Shown: positions 52,297-61,072 of the stretch, piece by piece
How the letters are laid out: every line of letters begins with the position of its first letter
Numbering within the stretch: position 1 is the stretch's first letter
From: Spirosoma endophyticum
GTDB taxonomy: Bacteria; Bacteroidota; Bacteroidia; Cytophagales; Spirosomataceae
Assembly: GCF_900112365.1 (NCBI RefSeq)
Contig: NZ_FOLQ01000011.1
Span: 147,148-211,147, forward strand
Direction: 5' to 3'
DNA length: 64,000 bases
Notes under the pieces: model-generated
What the model saw: the letters and a program-made list of their open reading frames with translations, nothing else
Databases searched by the model: none
Told to the model about the DNA's origin: nothing
Made by a program: the position numbers and the translations under genes

Positions 52297-53379
52297 TTAG
52301 GGCAACTTCTCCGCCAGGTATAAATAGGGTGGATGAAGGTGGTGTATAAAAACGTTTTCTTTGCTATCCGGATACTTCTTGAAATAGTCGCTGTCTCCCA
52401 GCAACACGATGGTTGTACCAGTCCGAACGTAATCACTGCTGTTATAATATTCAGGCGATACGTAGCCATTCAAATTTTTGCTAACCGTCCTGGAGGCTAA
52501 CTTACCTAAATATTTCTGGTAGTTTTTTTGTGCCTTCAGCGCTGGTTTACTCATGCCATTGTAGGCGTATTTTAGTGCAATACGATTTAGGAACTTCTGT
52601 TTCTTTATCAGGGCGGGCGCACTTGCAAATGGGTTAGTCGGGTTAAAGTCATTTACCGTTTGTACAGTAAGAGGCACTTCTGGAACCCAGTCCGCCGAGT
52701 TGACAACATTATAGGCCCAGCCACCTTGCGTAGCGGCTTCATATTCATACGCGTACGGTAGATTTCCTGGTTTTGGGCCCGCGCTACAGTACGTCTTGAA
52801 ACGAATATCGGCGGGAATTCGGGACTGTTTTTGCAGATTTTTCAAGTGAGATGTCAGCAAAAAAGCAAGCGCCCCGCCCTGACTGTGCCCCATGATGATC
52901 ATGTCCTTGATGCCTGATTTATAGCATGAGTCAATTTTGGGTAAAATATCCTTGGCCAGGAAACCCATAGTTACTAACCAACCCACATGAACGGCGGCCC
53001 GGGGACTTGTTGCCAGTTCATACGTGAATTTTTCGGTATCGCTAATCTGGATCTCGCCTTTTGCCGGCACCATAGCGGCATAAAAATTACCCAGCCAACT
53101 AACACTGTTTACAGTTGTTCCGCGAATGCTGAGTACAGCAACCGATTGATTATCAATCCAAAGATCCCAGCGATTTTCCAGACCGACAACGGGGGAGCGG
53201 TACGCAAATTTGAATCGTTGTGGTAGTGGAATGGCCTTGATGTAAGCAGAGTCACCAACTTGGGCCGATACTTTCAGTAACTCAATATATTCGGCTTTAT
53301 CAAAACCCGGTTTAAGTTTTTGCCCAAACAACGAAAATGGTAGACTGATGAGAGCGAGAACAATAATGAGGTGTTTCAT
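52297..53379 (-). CDS. Secreted class 3 lipase-like protein
   Basis: This 360-residue protein has a signal peptide (LIIVLALISLPFSLFGQ). It has a fungal-type class 3 lipase fold: VAVLSIRGTTVNSVSWLGNF, the nucleophile elbow MIIMGHSQGGALAFLLTSHL, AGPKPGNLPYAYEYE, and VNSADWVPEVPL with the probable catalytic Asp. It acts in the periplasm or outside. ATG 53379 is chosen over the upstream in-frame start at 53412. It follows the META-domain lipoprotein gene on the same strand. Confidence 0.83.
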   Translation of the reverse strand: MKHLIIVLALISLPFSLFGQKLKPGFDKAEYIELLKVSAQVGDSAYIKAIPLPQRFKFAYRSPVVGLENRWDLWIDNQSVAVLSIRGTTVNSVSWLGNFYAAMVPAKGEIQISDTEKFTYELATSPRAAVHVGWLVTMGFLAKDILPKIDSCYKSGIKDMIIMGHSQGGALAFLLTSHLKNLQKQSRIPADIRFKTYCSAGPKPGNLPYAYEYEAATQGGWAYNVVNSADWVPEVPLTVQTVNDFNPTNPFASAPALIKKQKFLNRIALKYAYNGMSKPALKAQKNYQKYLGKLASRTVSKNLNGYVSPEYYNSSDYVRTGTTIVLLGDSDYFKKYPDSKENVFIHHLHPPYLYLAEKLP

Positions 53380-53419
53380 AAGCATACCTGAAATGAGAGT
53401 GTCTGGGCTCAACGTTACG

Positions 53420-53854
53420 CTAGTTCGATGCTTGAGCTTGTAGGCGAGCTACCAGCGTCTGGTCATTTTTTAACTGCAATTCATTTCCCGAAATACTGTA
53501 AGCATTCGTTTGTTCCAGGGCTTTGACAAAAGCACTTTCGGTACTCATATCCGGGCAGGCCATTTTTGTTGAACCAATGCCGACGAACTTTATTTTACCC
53601 GCGTCAGGTAATTCATACGTACCAAACATGCGATTGCAACCCGTCGATCCCGTGACTTTATGATCTGCGTCTGTAAACTGAATTGATGCATCCCGATCGG
53701 TGCCCGATGATTTAACGGGTTGCCCCTGCACGTCAACCAATACCCATCGTGTTTCTGTTAAAGATAAAGTATCCGTTGCTGGCTTTGAGGATGAACAGGC
53801 CATAACCAGTAAACTCAAACTTACGAATAAAGAACCAATCGATTGAAAGTTCAT
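53420..53854 (-). CDS. META domain lipoprotein (HslJ-like)
   Basis: This 144-residue protein has a lipoprotein signal (LFVSLSLLVMACSSSK) and a META domain: TETRWVLVDVQGQPV, VTGSTGCNRMFGTYEL, IGSTKMACPDMSTESAFVKA. The motifs match HslJ, an envelope protein tied to novobiocin and stress phenotypes in E. coli. The function here is unknown. It is probably co-transcribed with the lipase downstream. Confidence 0.87.
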   Translation of the reverse strand: MNFQSIGSLFVSLSLLVMACSSSKPATDTLSLTETRWVLVDVQGQPVKSSGTDRDASIQFTDADHKVTGSTGCNRMFGTYELPDAGKIKFVGIGSTKMACPDMSTESAFVKALEQTNAYSISGNELQLKNDQTLVARLQAQASN

Positions 53855-53904
53855 ATTACGTGTATTAGTTAGTCGAATAACTGCTTATGAGCTTTTTCGT
53901 TTTC

Positions 53905-55089
53905 TTAAATGGGTAAAAAACGGGCTTCTTCCACCTCGTTCTGAGCCCTTAATAAAGCACGCCCATACGGTTCATATAGCACTCGGCCGGGCGGATCGGT
54001 TGAAAGATCGGCATCCCATAAACCCGCCTTGTGCCATTGATCAAGATGGTCCCAGTCAGGACGATCAATAATTGGGTATAAACATACGCCTAAAAGTGGT
54101 ACGCCAGCCTGCAGAACAGCGGCACATTCACGACCAATCATCTCAATCCATTGCGGCCTGTCTATACCTGGATGGCTGGTTTCGGTCAGGACAATGGGTT
54201 TTTTGTAACGCCGATACGCTGTCATCAGAAGTTGCCGGAACGGCACCCAGCGCGGGTCAGGAATGGCATCATTCCAGCCCATAAATTGACCTGTGCCGTT
54301 AATCCATTGATTGTTGTAATAGTAATTGAATCCGAGCAAGTCGAGGTATTTGGGTGAGCCGCCTAATTCCGGCGCAATGAACCCAGCCAGTATATCAACC
54401 GATTGAAATTGATTTTCGTCAGCGATGGCAGCCGCTATAATCTGCTCCCTGGTTGCATTTATAGGCGGGACCATATGAACGAGTGGCTCTGTCGTTAAAA
54501 TGCGAATGGTTGGATCTATTTCTCGCATAGCCGCTACGCCCTCAATGTAGGCACGCATGAGTCCGAGTTTTACTTCCCAACCTTGCTTGGTACAGTAAGG
54601 GGACGTACCACGCACATCGCCCCCCAGCCATGACATAAAACTAACCTCGTTAATGGGCGTAACGATTAACGTTTCGTGGGGATATCGGTCACGGTAAAAG
54701 CGAACAAATGCCCGGCATAGAGCCGCAAACCGACGGGCGAACATCGGATGTAAAGGCGTCAGATCGTCGGGATACCCGAAATGACAGAGATCCCATATTT
54801 GTTGAATGCCGTGGCGATGACCGACCGTCAGCATGTGCTCAACCGTGCTCCAGTCGTATTGATAGGCCGTTTTTTCAACCTGGCTCCACCGAATCCCTTC
54901 CCGAACGGTGCGGATATTGAACGGATTCAGTCGCTCGTAATCTGTTTCGAGGAGTTGTAAATGCCCGGTCAGCGGTAGGAAATCAACACGGTTACCAAAA
55001 CAGTTGAGTTGATCTGTGCATTCGAAACCAGCCCACCAGAACGATTGAAATGGATTGGTTTGAAGAGACGTATTTGTGTTGAGTATCAA
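53905..55089 (-). CDS. Family 1-like glycoside hydrolase (clan GH-A)
   Basis: This 394-residue TIM-barrel hydrolase has WWAGFECTDQ near the N-terminus, VREGIRWSQVEK, the acid/base strand VTPINEVSFMSW (Glu), LDLLGFNYYYNN and the nucleophile strand PIVLTETSHPG (Glu). The pair of catalytic Glu and the Tyr-rich strand resemble GH1 beta-glucosidases, but the protein is shorter and has no signal peptide. The only in-frame start before the domain is TTG 55089. The substrate is unknown; a cytoplasmic beta-glycosidase is the best guess. Confidence 0.78.
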   Translation of the reverse strand: MILNTNTSLQTNPFQSFWWAGFECTDQLNCFGNRVDFLPLTGHLQLLETDYERLNPFNIRTVREGIRWSQVEKTAYQYDWSTVEHMLTVGHRHGIQQIWDLCHFGYPDDLTPLHPMFARRFAALCRAFVRFYRDRYPHETLIVTPINEVSFMSWLGGDVRGTSPYCTKQGWEVKLGLMRAYIEGVAAMREIDPTIRILTTEPLVHMVPPINATREQIIAAAIADENQFQSVDILAGFIAPELGGSPKYLDLLGFNYYYNNQWINGTGQFMGWNDAIPDPRWVPFRQLLMTAYRRYKKPIVLTETSHPGIDRPQWIEMIGRECAAVLQAGVPLLGVCLYPIIDRPDWDHLDQWHKAGLWDADLSTDPPGRVLYEPYGRALLRAQNEVEEARFLPI

Positions 55090-55229
55090 ATGTAATATGG
55101 TTAGTGTTAACTAAATATGACTGGAAAAATGGCCCGGATGTTTGACTGTGTGAGGGAAAGGGAATTTTCGCCTTTCCCACTTATAGATTTCAGTTGATTG
55201 CTAAGCATCAGTCTGAAACGCTACGTAGG

Positions 55230-56081
55230 TCACAACGCTTTAATAAGTGCAATGACTACATTGGCCGAATTGCGGGCTGCCGTGGGATAAAATTTGTCGT
55301 AGGCAATGTGTGCTTCGGCATCAGCGCGGTCGCTCAGGCTACGGATAATCAGGTGGGGTACCTGAATTTGATAACATACCTGCGCGACGGCTGCGCCCTC
55401 CATTTCGGTGGCATCGGCTCCAAAATCAGCTCGAAGACTTTTTCCTTTATCCGACGAAGCAACGAAGACATCGCCTGTCACGACCGTTCCTGTCATCACC
55501 TTGACCGGCCGATCTGAAACGCCACCCGATGCGAGTGGAATACCTTCTAATGGAACACGTTTCACTACGTTCTCGGCCAGATGCAACAGCACTGAATCGG
55601 CCAGGAAATAGACTGGGTTAAACTCTTTGGTAATTGCGTTACGAGTTTGTTTGGTTGGTGTGTTTTTATCTGTAATGGAGCCATAGTCATGGTAAGCTGT
55701 TCGGCTGGCAATAACGATGTCGCCCGGTTGCAAGTCTGGATTTGTGCCGCCTGCAATGCCGGTGAATAGTATTCGCGTCGGTCGGAAATGGTCGAGCATC
55801 AGAGCTGTCGTCATCGCGGCATTAACTTTGCCGATGCCAGTTTCTGCGACCACAACCCGCTGCTTGCCAATACGTCCGGTTGTGAAGGATAAACCATCAA
55901 CGATAACGTTTTTAGGTTTGTGGATGGCTTTTTTTACCAATGCTACCTCCGCGCCAAAAGCACCCAGCAAACCCGTTATGGAGCGCGGTTTGTACCGCTG
56001 TGCAAAAGTGAGAGAGGGAAAGAGTACCGCAACAGCGGTCGAAAGAGTAAAAAAATAGGCAATCAGGGGCAGTTTTCTCAT
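55230..56081 (-). CDS. Exported MTA/SAH nucleosidase-like protein
   Basis: This 283-residue protein has a signal peptide (PLIAYFFTLSTAVAVLFPSL, ending FAQ). It also has the nucleosidase core GLLGAFGAEVALVKKA, ETGIGKVNAAMTTALMLDH, FTGIAGGTNPDLQPGDIVIA, ATEMEGAAVAQVC (purine/ribose Glu) and IRSLSDRADAEA (catalytic Asp). The family cleaves methylthioadenosine and S-adenosylhomocysteine. Cytoplasmic MTAN is about 230 residues; this one is predicted to be periplasmic, which is unusual. The adjacent NCS2 purine permease could take up the released adenine. Confidence 0.86.
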   Translation of the reverse strand: MRKLPLIAYFFTLSTAVAVLFPSLTFAQRYKPRSITGLLGAFGAEVALVKKAIHKPKNVIVDGLSFTTGRIGKQRVVVAETGIGKVNAAMTTALMLDHFRPTRILFTGIAGGTNPDLQPGDIVIASRTAYHDYGSITDKNTPTKQTRNAITKEFNPVYFLADSVLLHLAENVVKRVPLEGIPLASGGVSDRPVKVMTGTVVTGDVFVASSDKGKSLRADFGADATEMEGAAVAQVCYQIQVPHLIIRSLSDRADAEAHIAYDKFYPTAARNSANVVIALIKAL

Positions 56082-56103
56082 TATAAATAGATCAATTTTA
56101 GAA

Positions 56104-57465
56104 TCAATGGCCAGCCGTCAAGGCCAACACGCAAAATACGTCTACAATCCATAGGCCAAGGGGTACTTCCCGGCTTTTACCCACCGCCACTTTTATGACC
56201 GTCCACGACAGAAACCCCCAAATTAGGCCCTGGGTGATGGAATAGCTAAAGGGAATTAACGCGAGGGCTAGAAAAGCGGGTAGAGCGTCGTCTAACTGAT
56301 CCCACTTTATGCGCGTAACAGGCTTCATCATAAAGGCCCCGACCAGCACAAGAGCCGGAGCGGTGGCAATGGATGGAATAACCGATAAGACCGGAGAAAG
56401 AAATAGAAATGGCAAAAAACAGCAACCAGCAACTATCGCCGTCAACCCCGTACGACCGCCCTGCGCAATCCCCACCGCCGACTCAATGTAGGCCGTACCA
56501 GGGCTGGTGCCCAGAATGCCTGCCAGCGTAGTCGATACGGCATCCGTCAGAAGGGAGCGATTCAGGTTGCGTGGTTGCCCATCGGCATCGTGTAGATTAC
56601 CGGCTTCAGCAACGCCCACGAAGGTAGACAGGCTGTCGAACAGATCGGTGAAAGCAAAAGCGAAAATGACCGGCCAAAGTGACCATTGCAGCGATCCCAT
56701 CAGGTCTAGTTTACCGATCAAGGAGAAATCAGGTGCGGCCAAAATGCCCTGAAAATTTACTAATGTTTTCTGCCCGAAATTCACCGCTGATGCATCGCCC
56801 CAGTACCGGCCAATGGGCCAGGCGGCTAACGTAGTCAGCACAATACCGATGATGATCGCGCCCGGTACGTCGCGTACAACTAAAGCACTCGTCAGCAGCA
56901 AACCGAAAACAAATGTCAGCACAATGGGATCATTAAAGCTGGCAATACTGACCAACGTAGCCGGATTAGCGATGATGAATTTCGCGTTTTCGAAGCCGAT
57001 CAACGTAATAAATAGCCCGATTCCCGCCGAAACGGCATAACGTATTGGCACTGGAATTGTCCTTACAATAGCCGAACGGACATTCAGGAGAGACATGACA
57101 AGAAACAGCATACCCGCCCAGAACACGGCTCCGAGGGCAACTTCGGGTCGGAGACCCATCCCCTTTACCGCCGTGAAGGTGAAAAACGCATTCATGCCCA
57201 TGCCCGGCGCCACGACAATCGGGTTGCGGGCATAGAGGCCCATCATGAGACTACAAAAAAAGGAGAGTAGGACCGTAGCGGTGAGTACGCCACTAAACGG
57301 TAATCCGGCCTGACTCAGAATAGCGGGATTGACAACGATGATGTACATCGTGGCCAGAAACGTTGAAATACCGGCTAAAACTTCAGTACGTCGGGAGACA
57401 ACAGGAACCGCTGGAGAGGAAGAAGTAGTCAATAGTGTTTGCCGTTTGTTGATGTAGCACCTCAA
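56104..57465 (-). CDS. NCS2 family purine permease (AzgA-like)
   Basis: This polytopic permease of up to 453 residues has TEVLAGISTFLATMYIIVVN, APGMGMNAFFTFTAV, FAFAFTDLFDSLSTFVGVA and ILGTSPGTAYIESAVGIAQG, all signatures of the AzgA/PbuG guanine-hypoxanthine-adenine branch. The start is uncertain because no ATG precedes the conserved region; TTG 57465 or TTG 57432 is likely. It lies upstream of the exported nucleosidase on the same strand, 22 nt apart, suggesting a purine salvage unit. Confidence 0.88.
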   Translation of the reverse strand: MRCYINKRQTLLTTSSSPAVPVVSRRTEVLAGISTFLATMYIIVVNPAILSQAGLPFSGVLTATVLLSFFCSLMMGLYARNPIVVAPGMGMNAFFTFTAVKGMGLRPEVALGAVFWAGMLFLVMSLLNVRSAIVRTIPVPIRYAVSAGIGLFITLIGFENAKFIIANPATLVSIASFNDPIVLTFVFGLLLTSALVVRDVPGAIIIGIVLTTLAAWPIGRYWGDASAVNFGQKTLVNFQGILAAPDFSLIGKLDLMGSLQWSLWPVIFAFAFTDLFDSLSTFVGVAEAGNLHDADGQPRNLNRSLLTDAVSTTLAGILGTSPGTAYIESAVGIAQGGRTGLTAIVAGCCFLPFLFLSPVLSVIPSIATAPALVLVGAFMMKPVTRIKWDQLDDALPAFLALALIPFSYSITQGLIWGFLSWTVIKVAVGKSREVPLGLWIVDVFCVLALTAGH

Positions 57466-57479
57466 AATGAGATATATAC

Positions 57480-57526
57480 AGGCTATTCGTAGGAATTTCT
57501 TAACAAAAAACGCCTACGAATAGCCT
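57480..57526 (-). terminator. Perfect 14-bp hairpin between the nagB-like gene and the NCS2 gene
   Basis: AGGCTATTCGTAGG (57480-57493) and CCTACGAATAGCCT (57513-57526) are exact complements with a 19-nt loop that has a T-run on the minus strand. It lies 26 nt after the upstream stop and 14 nt before the permease start. Confidence 0.85.
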
Positions 57527-57552
57527 CAAACTACGAACTTCAGGCCACAATC

Positions 57553-58284
57553 TCAAAAATTGGTCAGGAAACTTCCGGCGTCCTCGTCTATCCAGACCTG
57601 CCCGTTCGCGTGCGTTTGCATGATACTGGCGGGAACCTGCTCCGAAACTGGACCTTTCAACGCGTCATGTAAGATAGAAGCTTTCTTTTCTCCGCTAACC
57701 AGTAAAATCACTTCTTTCGCTTCACTTAGGTGGCGTAAACCGAGCGTAATGCCCTGGCTCAGCGCGGTTTCTTTCTCGAAATATTTTTGTCCAACCGTTA
57801 TGGTGCTTTCGGCTAATTCAGACACGTGGCAGCCTAGTGTGAAGGACGTACCGGGTTCATTCAGTGCGATATGGCCATTCATCCCCATACCAACGAGCAG
57901 CAAATCCAGGCCGCCCCGAGCATCAATAACAGCGTCTATGCGGGTGCACTCAGCCGCAAGGTCATCCGCTTTGGCATCGAAAACGTGAATCTGATCCGGG
58001 CGGAGATTCAATGGCGTGAACAGGTCACGAAATACGTAATTGGAACAACTGCCAACATCCTCGGGTCCAAAACCAACCCATTCGTCTAACCCCACGAACG
58101 TACATTGGCTCACATCGACGCGCTCATCCTGCGCGAGTTTGACAAACTGACGAAATGTTTCAACGGGCGTGTCACCCGATGCGAGGCAGAGCAAGGCATC
58201 CGGTTTCTGATTAATAATAGCGGCAATGTGCTCAGCCGTGTACTTCGATAACGTACTGTAATCGGGAAATTGGTGGATGGTCAT
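57553..58284 (-). CDS. Glucosamine-6-phosphate deaminase-like protein
   Basis: This 243-residue isomerase has LLCLASGDTPVETF, the catalytic FVGLDEWVGF (Asp), SCSNYVFRDLF and VGMGMNGHIALNEPGTSF (His and Glu), all NagB hallmarks. It is about 20 residues shorter than E. coli NagB and lacks its C-terminal allosteric part. It converts glucosamine-6-phosphate to fructose-6-phosphate and ammonia. 6-phosphogluconolactonase is related but less likely given the NGHIALNEPG motif. Confidence 0.86.
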   Translation of the reverse strand: MTIHQFPDYSTLSKYTAEHIAAIINQKPDALLCLASGDTPVETFRQFVKLAQDERVDVSQCTFVGLDEWVGFGPEDVGSCSNYVFRDLFTPLNLRPDQIHVFDAKADDLAAECTRIDAVIDARGGLDLLLVGMGMNGHIALNEPGTSFTLGCHVSELAESTITVGQKYFEKETALSQGITLGLRHLSEAKEVILLVSGEKKASILHDALKGPVSEQVPASIMQTHANGQVWIDEDAGSFLTNF

Positions 58285-58292
58285 GGGGGTCT

Positions 58293-58371
58293 GGTTTACG
58301 GTATTCGGTTTATAATATTCAGTTTATGGTTTATACCTGCGTCAGCCACCGTGAACTGAATACTGTAAACC
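58293..58371. repeat. Hairpin in the spacer between phoD-like and nagB-like genes
   Basis: Arms 58293-58310 and 58354-58371 are inverted copies of 18 nt with 2 mismatches, both of which become G-U pairs in plus-strand RNA. The word GGTTTACGGTATTCGGTT is related to the metY-metX spacer sequence. The loop region contains further diverged copies. Confidence 0.8.
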
Positions 58372-58377
58372 TCAAAC

Positions 58378-59769
58378 TCACTTCAATTCACTCGCTTTTA
58401 TATCGCGGCTCCAGCGTTCGGCGCCTTTCTGGTCGTATACCTTGATATTCAGCACTCTGTCTTTTAAGGGACCGCTAACGTTCAGAAGACCAAAATTGCG
58501 TTCCGTTACTACCGTATTTTCTACATAGGTAGGCTGCTTAAGTTCATCTGCGCGGGGTTGAGCAACGGAGGACGTTAGGGGTGAGATGGTCAAATCATAC
58601 AGCGGATACGTACCACTCCGATCCAGTTTATGCAAAATCGAATGATGTCGATCGCCCGTTATGAATAATACGCCCGGAATTTTGGCGTCGGTAATGGTTT
58701 TCAGTAGACGGTCGCGCTCGGTGCCGTAGATCGAATAATTTTCGAACGCTTTGGTTGGATTGATAATCTGCCCGCCCGATACAATGAATTTAAACGTCGC
58801 CTGACTGAACGTCAGCGCGTCCACCAGCCATTGCATTTGTTTTTCACCGTAATAGGCTTTCTCGGGACCGTCGGGCATATCGTTGGGCGCTCGGAATGTC
58901 CGATCATCGAGCAGAAAAAACTGGCAATCGTTCCAGAAGAACGTACCGGCGCAACCTTCCGGGAAAATATAGTTCGGGTTTGTCCAGAATAGCTTAAACG
59001 CTTCGAGCGTGACCGGTTTCAGCCAGTAAGACCGATCGGCATCATTTGGACCGTAATCGTGATCATCCCACAGCGCGTAGTTATGCGTATTGGCCAGCAG
59101 CGGTTGCATTTCGGGCAACGAACGCGTGTGTGTATAGCGCCGGAGAACACCTGTTCGGCTGTTCCAGTCCACCTCGCGGGTGTAAGTATTGTCACCAGAC
59201 CAGATCATGAAATCGGGTTTCTGCGCTGATATTGCTGAAAAAATCTCGTAGCCTCCGCCATAGGGTTTGCCGGGGCGGTCCACCTCAGGTTCGTTGACGT
59301 ATGTGCAGCTTCCGACGGCGAAGCGAAACGCCGGTGGGTCCACCCGCCACTGCCACAGGCTTTGGGTTTGGAACTGAGTCGGGTAGGGCAGGCTCACCTT
59401 TCTGTCCGCTACCAACACGTCGTACGTGTATTTTTTTCCGGGTTCCACCTTGTCGGCGAGCAGGTGGGCTATAAAAACCGTTTGCCGGTTCGTATAGACT
59501 TCGTTGGTCAGATACGCCGGTGTTTTCTTGCCGACCTCATGGTATCGAATCTGAACTTTAGCGGCTTTTTTGGTCTGCACCCAGAGCTTTACTTCACGGG
59601 TGTCTGAGTAGCCCACCATCGGGCCAGCCTGAAGTACGGACGAGTTGTCTTTGGGTGAAGAAGCGCCTGGCGGATCGATTCTCAGCGGAACAAGCTGAGG
59701 CTTCTGACCAAATGACGAATAGATGCTCAAAAGAGTAAGCATCAGGAAGTAAGAACGAATCTTGTACAT
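58378..59769 (-). CDS. Secreted PhoD-like alkaline phosphatase
   Basis: This 463-residue protein has a signal peptide (LMLTLLSIYSSFGQ) and an N-terminal fibronectin-like PhoD domain (about 50-130, VKLWVQTKKAAKVQIRYHEV). A metallophosphatase domain follows with VGSCTYVNE, WSGDNTYTREVDW, LWDDHDYGPNDAD and FITGDRHHSILH. The metal ligands are intact. It probably releases phosphate from diesters or monoesters in the periplasm. It diverges from lysA with only 42 nt between the start codons. Confidence 0.9.
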   Translation of the reverse strand: MYKIRSYFLMLTLLSIYSSFGQKPQLVPLRIDPPGASSPKDNSSVLQAGPMVGYSDTREVKLWVQTKKAAKVQIRYHEVGKKTPAYLTNEVYTNRQTVFIAHLLADKVEPGKKYTYDVLVADRKVSLPYPTQFQTQSLWQWRVDPPAFRFAVGSCTYVNEPEVDRPGKPYGGGYEIFSAISAQKPDFMIWSGDNTYTREVDWNSRTGVLRRYTHTRSLPEMQPLLANTHNYALWDDHDYGPNDADRSYWLKPVTLEAFKLFWTNPNYIFPEGCAGTFFWNDCQFFLLDDRTFRAPNDMPDGPEKAYYGEKQMQWLVDALTFSQATFKFIVSGGQIINPTKAFENYSIYGTERDRLLKTITDAKIPGVLFITGDRHHSILHKLDRSGTYPLYDLTISPLTSSVAQPRADELKQPTYVENTVVTERNFGLLNVSGPLKDRVLNIKVYDQKGAERWSRDIKASELK

Positions 59770-59792
59770 GGTGGAAAGATGGCGTAATTTTG
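59762..59792 (+). promoter_or_regulatory. Promoter of lysA overlapping the phoD-like start
   Basis: TTG at 59762-59764 and TAATTTTG at 59785-59792 are separated by 20 nt. The -7 box ends 19 nt before ATG 59812, giving a very short leader. The -33 element lies within the first codons of the divergent phosphatase gene. Confidence 0.7.
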
Positions 59793-59811
59793 CGGCTCGT
59801 TTACTGAAAAT

Positions 59812-61065
59812 ATGCAGCTCTCAAACCAACGATACACAATTCAGGATGTTGATGTACTGGCAATTGCCGACGAATTTGGCTTACCAGTCTACGTTTATGA
59901 TGCCGACAAAATTATCGAAAAAATCGGCTTACTCCGGTCATCTTTCAGCGGGGTTAACCTAAAGATTAAATATGCGGCAAAAGCATTAACCAACGTATCG
60001 ATTCTTAAGTTGATGCGCCAGCAGGGCGTCGAAATGGATTCGGTGTCGGTCAACGAAGCGCGTATGGGCATGCTGGCAGGCTTTGAGCCGGGACGGATCA
60101 TGTTTACCCCAAGTGGTGTATCGTTCGAGGAAATCCGCGAAGCCGTTGATATGGGTTTGCAACTAAACGTAGACAGCCTGTCCCTGCTGGAGTGGGTGGG
60201 GCAGACCTACGGCAGTCGTGTTGCCATCAGTATACGTATCAACCCGCACATCAGCGAGGGGGGAAATATCAAAATTTCGACCGGCCATGCTGATTCCAAA
60301 TTCGGTATTTCAATTTTGCAACGGCCTGATATCTTGGCTATTGTTAAGAAATATCAGATTCCGGTTGCTGGATTGCACATACACACGGGCTCGGATTTCA
60401 AGAATGCCAACGCTTTTTTGAAAGGTGCCGACGTACTGTTCGACCTCGCCACCGATTATCCCGATCTAACGTTTATTGACTTTGGCAGCGGTTTTAAAGT
60501 TGCTTACAAAGAGGGCGATCACATAACCGACGTCGCTGAATTAGGTCGTCAGGTGTCAGAAGCCTTCCAGAATTTTTGTCAGCAATACGGTCGTGACCTG
60601 GAATTATGGTTCGAGCCGGGTAAGTTTTTAGTAAGCGAAAGCGGTCACCTGCTGGTCAAAACCAACATTGTCAAAGAAAACCCAACACGGACGTTCGCTG
60701 CGGTAGATTCGGGTCTAAATCACCTGATTCGGCCGATGATGTATGACGCTTATCATGACATCAAAAATATCTCAAATCCGTTGGGAGCAGAGAAGATATA
60801 TACTGTAGTGGGCTACATCTGCGAGACCGATACGTTCGCCACCGACCGGCCACTGCCCGAAGTTCGACCCGGCGACGTATTGTCGTTCGAAAATGCGGGT
60901 GCTTATGGCTTTAGTATGGCTTCGAATTATAACGCCCGTTTCCGTCCATCCGAAGTGTTGGTGTACGAAGGCAAACCGTACCTGATTCGGCAGCGTGAAA
61001 CCTTCGACGACTTGTTACGTGGACAGGAGATTATTGAATTTGAGGAAGAACTCGTAAAAAAATAG
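59812..61065 (+). CDS. lysA: Diaminopimelate decarboxylase
   Basis: This 417-residue PLP enzyme of fold type III has the lysine in LKIKYAAKALTN (about 54-65), MDSVSVNEARMG, SKFGISI, GLHIHTGSDFKN, DFGSGFKV, LWFEPGKFLVSESG and GYICETDTFATDRPLPEV. These match LysA, which converts meso-diaminopimelate to lysine. The Cys in ICETDTF is the partner-subunit residue. A strong promoter lies just upstream. It is followed by a hairpin spacer and the YebC gene. Confidence 0.94.
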   Translation: MQLSNQRYTIQDVDVLAIADEFGLPVYVYDADKIIEKIGLLRSSFSGVNLKIKYAAKALTNVSILKLMRQQGVEMDSVSVNEARMGMLAGFEPGRIMFTPSGVSFEEIREAVDMGLQLNVDSLSLLEWVGQTYGSRVAISIRINPHISEGGNIKISTGHADSKFGISILQRPDILAIVKKYQIPVAGLHIHTGSDFKNANAFLKGADVLFDLATDYPDLTFIDFGSGFKVAYKEGDHITDVAELGRQVSEAFQNFCQQYGRDLELWFEPGKFLVSESGHLLVKTNIVKENPTRTFAAVDSGLNHLIRPMMYDAYHDIKNISNPLGAEKIYTVVGYICETDTFATDRPLPEVRPGDVLSFENAGAYGFSMASNYNARFRPSEVLVYEGKPYLIRQRETFDDLLRGQEIIEFEEELVKK

Positions 61066-61072
61066 TAAAGTC

